The notes under the pieces were generated by a model that was not told the origin of the DNA, did no database searches, and was given only the letters and a program-made list of their open reading frames with translations. A DNA stretch of 64,000 bases from Mastigocoleus testarum BC008. Lineage in GTDB: Bacteria; Cyanobacteriota; Cyanobacteriia; Cyanobacteriales; Nostocaceae. Position numbers and translations under genes: made by a program. This document shows positions 61,821 through 64,000 of this stretch, piece after piece; within the stretch, counting starts at the first letter, position 1, and each line of letters starts with the position of its first letter. The DNA is taken from NCBI RefSeq assembly GCF_001456025.1, contig NZ_LMTZ01000108.1, forward strand, positions 1 through 64,000, in the 5' to 3' direction.

Positions 61821-63383
61821 TTACTTTAAGTTAATCGGCTCAACTGGCAAAACCATGCAGAAGTTAGCACCTTCTCCCAGCTTGCTATGTAGTATTACCT
61901 TTCCATCATGAGCTTCTGTAATAATCTTGACAATAGATAATCCTAACCCAGTACCTTGGGAATTATAAATACTACTCGCGCGAGCAAAGCGTTCAAAAAT
62001 CCTTTCGTGCTCTTGCTCATCAATCCCTTCTCCCGTATCGCGCACCCAGAATTTTACTGTATTTTGAGTAATTGAAGAACCAATTGTAATTTTATCAGTA
62101 CTTTTTGTATGTTGGATTGCATTTTGTACCAGGTTCATAAAAGCTTGTGTTAGCCGTTCGGGATCTACTACAATATCTCCTACGGCAACTCGATCTACGC
62201 GCCAATTACGTTCTCCCGAAGCTTGAGCCTTAGCAAATAATTCTTCGCTGAAACTACTCACATCAACTGTTTCTACATTTAAAAAGTCTGGACGTTCCGC
62301 TTTCGCAAGTATTATTAGATCTTCTACAATTGAGCTCATTCGATCCAATTCATCGAATACCAACGTGACATTTTTTTCCACTTCTTCCGGAGCGTCATTA
62401 CATATTAGCTGCAAATAGGCCTGAATAATAGTAATAGGGGTTCGTAGTTCTTGTCCTGCATCATTAATAAAATAACGTTGAGTAGTGAAAGCTGCTTCCA
62501 ATCGATCCATCATGTCATTGAAAGTGCTTGCTAGATCTGCAAGTTCATCTTTGCCATATACTGGAACCCGTTGACTTAAGTCGGATTCACTAACAGAACG
62601 CACAGTGGTACTTAAAGAACGTAAAGGAGCTAATACCTTTCCAGAAGCAATCCAAGCAAGCATCAAAGCCCCTAACATAACCACGCTCATCACTTGAACG
62701 ACAACTGTGGTCGCTTCAATTGTTTCTTGACGTTCGTCAGCTACAGTGTGAGCGATGACAAATACTCCTAAGTTCTTACCTCGTATTTTTACTGGTTGAG
62801 TTATGTAGATTAGACCACCTAATTTGGGGTCGGCTAATTCTTGCTCGCCTCTTTCTGGTTTAACTAATTTAGCCCAACGACGCATTAATACTGTATCTCT
62901 ATCGAAAATTTCCGGTCGTCCTCGGGGATTTGATTTATAAAATTTTCCATCAACGAAAGTCATAAAAAATGTTTCATCTTCTGGAAGTTGTTCGCTCAAA
63001 AATAGATCGAAAAAATTTTTTAGTTCTTTATGGGAAGATGGACGCACAAAACGAGGATCGAAAACTTGACTTTTGCTGAAATTTGGGTGCTTTGCTAAAT
63101 CTGATGCAGATAGCGAAGTATTAGCTTCATTTTCTATCAACGTATTAAATACAAGTATTCTTTTGACCAAGTCCTTACGAACTCGCTCATCAACGCGAAT
63201 ATACAATAATTCGCGAAATATTGGGATTGAGACAATAGAAATAATAGTGATAGTCAAAACATACCACACGAGAATGCGGGTTCGAGTCGCCCAAAATAAG
63301 CCCCGCTTGGGAGCAGAATCTTTTGCAATTTGTCTGTTATTAGACTTACTTGTAAATAACGCTGAATTTAAATGCAATTCCAA
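61821..63383 (-). CDS. HAMP sensor histidine kinase lacking the phosphoacceptor His
   Basis: A 520-residue membrane kinase: transmembrane helix about 38-58, a periplasmic sensor (about 59-222), a second helix about 226-246, HAMP (about 247-300), dimerisation domain and HATPase. The H box reads 'INDAGQELRTPITI': the position normally held by the phosphorylated His is Gln311 (codon CAA at 62451-62453). The N box 'NLVQNAIQH', 'DTGEGIDE' and 'GTGLGLSIVK' are intact. So ATP binding should persist but autophosphorylation should not, unless the change is a sequencing error. No response regulator gene is adjacent. Confidence 0.88.
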   Translation of the reverse strand: MELHLNSALFTSKSNNRQIAKDSAPKRGLFWATRTRILVWYVLTITIISIVSIPIFRELLYIRVDERVRKDLVKRILVFNTLIENEANTSLSASDLAKHPNFSKSQVFDPRFVRPSSHKELKNFFDLFLSEQLPEDETFFMTFVDGKFYKSNPRGRPEIFDRDTVLMRRWAKLVKPERGEQELADPKLGGLIYITQPVKIRGKNLGVFVIAHTVADERQETIEATTVVVQVMSVVMLGALMLAWIASGKVLAPLRSLSTTVRSVSESDLSQRVPVYGKDELADLASTFNDMMDRLEAAFTTQRYFINDAGQELRTPITIIQAYLQLICNDAPEEVEKNVTLVFDELDRMSSIVEDLIILAKAERPDFLNVETVDVSSFSEELFAKAQASGERNWRVDRVAVGDIVVDPERLTQAFMNLVQNAIQHTKSTDKITIGSSITQNTVKFWVRDTGEGIDEQEHERIFERFARASSIYNSQGTGLGLSIVKIITEAHDGKVILHSKLGEGANFCMVLPVEPINLK

Positions 63384-63744
63384 TAATCCTATTTTTTCTT
63401 ATAGTTTTTATGCTCCCACCAAGTATAAGTTTCCGACATCCGGTAGAATTTATAGCCTATGGGTAATATTTAATACCATAATACTTGTTAGGAAATCAAT
63501 AAGAGGTAAATAACAGCGGAAAATCGTCAAACTCACTACTCAAAAGCTGGTTCGGTATATAGATTAATGTATTTTTTATACTGAAATTAGCGACTCAAAA
63601 GACAAAAAAAGAGATTAGTAAATGCACTTAAAAAACACAATTAAGTGCATCTCTTTAGTCACTTCGTGCCAGAAAATACTGCGAGTAAAATGCCCTATGG
63701 CTAATTCTATATGCCCAGCGCAGAATTTTTATGAATCTTTATTT
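63384..63744. other. spacer with a perfect hairpin
   Basis: ATGCACTTAA (63622-63631) and TTAAGTGCAT (63641-63650) form a perfect 10-bp stem with a 9-base loop, with flanking GAGAT/ATCTC pairing nearby. It could end transcription of the desaturase gene or form a regulatory RNA structure. No gene seen. Confidence 0.45.
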
Positions 63745-64000
63745 TTAGAAATCTTTGTCAATAAATACCGTCGCACTTTTTGCAGATTCTAAAATTGTAA
63801 TCAGTCCGCTACCAGGATGGACTGCACCACCAACCCAGTATAATCTTTTAGTATTATGAGAACGAATAGGAGGACGGAAAGGACCTAGTTGATTCCAGTT
63901 GTGGCTGAGATTAAAAACTGCACCGAGATGAACTTTATAGTCATCGACCCAAGTTTCTGCTGTATAACAAGTTTCGGTTACAATATGTTTTTCTACATCT
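63745..64000 (-). CDS. CrtI-type carotenoid desaturase-like protein, C-terminal part
   Basis: The last 84 codons of a gene whose start lies beyond the window. 'AVFNLSHNWNQLGPFRPP' and the terminal FAD-binding 'LYWVGGAVHPGSGLITIL' are typical of the C-terminus of CrtI-like phytoene desaturases and related carotenoid oxidoreductases. Which carotenoid step it performs cannot be told from this end alone. Confidence 0.85.
   Translation of the reverse strand, partial: DVEKHIVTETCYTAETWVDDYKVHLGAVFNLSHNWNQLGPFRPPIRSHNTKRLYWVGGAVHPGSGLITILESAKSATVFIDKDF

Noticed and set aside
63073..63513. A 146-codon plus-strand frame opposite the start of the HAMP kinase
   Set aside because: It is antisense to the well-supported kinase and has no ribosome site or motif.
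1..64000. tRNA, rRNA, prophage and replication origin signals
   Set aside because: I looked for T-loop motifs, rRNA cores, integrase or phage structural genes and DnaA-box clusters and saw none that I could support; a tRNA-scanning tool would be decisive.

Overview
The window looks like part of the chromosome of a filamentous, probably heterocyst-forming (Nostocales-type) cyanobacterium. The evidence is an AT-rich genome with scattered HIP1-like GCGATCGC sites, arrays of tandem 7-base repeats, small inverted-repeat elements, a high-light-inducible protein, FutA-type iron uptake genes, phytochrome- and cyanobacteriochrome-like GAF domains, and a CheB/CheR hybrid kinase. I saw no rRNA, tRNA, CRISPR array or intact transposase.

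Layout. 0.1-3 kb (minus strand): a decayed toxin/immunity locus with a SUKH-type immunity gene, a HEAT-like repeat gene, small orphan ORFs and what looks like the N-terminal stump of a DUF4157 (eCIS-core) effector. 3-5.3 kb: a Zn/Cd-type P1B ATPase. 7.2-13 kb: a sulfur island with an SLC13/TrkA-C permease, ATP sulfurylase, an APS/PAPS reductase with iron-sulfur cysteines, a thioredoxin-like protein and a YeiH-type exporter. 14.3-17.6 kb: a TetR regulator flanked by two copies of an 18-bp GTAGAC-N6-GTCTAC palindrome, then a DoxX-like/GAF histidine kinase and an OmpR-type regulator. 18.5-23.8 kb: an iron(III) ABC transporter with two tandem binding proteins of very different charge. 24.1-25.6 kb: an exported cytokinin-dehydrogenase-like flavoprotein. 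26-30 kb: HLIP, an ABC-2 permease pseudogene, a cobalamin riboswitch with a DUF1636 gene, an acetyltransferase, pterin dehydratase and a sucrase/ferredoxin-like protein. 30-31.8 kb is mostly non-coding, with a perfect 7-1-7 Fur/Zur-type box and gene fragments.

31.9-40.5 kb holds the strongest candidate for a little-described system. A protein with a sigma-region-4-like helix-turn-helix and a DUF1822 gene face a giant convergent gene for a CHAT protease-nSTAND NTPase-WD40 protein with 21 WD repeats, which would make three seven-bladed propellers. 41.5-52.9 kb is a sensory cluster: a CheB-CheR-GAF hybrid kinase, a phytochrome-type GAF kinase, a lone receiver, a stand-alone cyanobacteriochrome-like GAF protein and a REC-GAF kinase. 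Three of these carry the Cys-His pair that binds bilin in photoreceptors, so together they could form a light-input phosphorelay. 53-56 kb holds ROK kinase, HAD phosphatase/mutase and NagB-type genes (amino-sugar or hexose-phosphate metabolism). 56-64 kb holds a YaaW-like gene overlapping an O-antigen-ligase/IctB-type membrane protein, a MITE with a 5-bp target duplication, a pentapeptide-repeat protein, a PEP-mutase/isocitrate-lyase-family enzyme, a sensor kinase whose phosphoacceptor His is replaced by Gln, and the C-terminus of a CrtI-type desaturase running off the edge.

All family names come from reading motifs; no database search was run.
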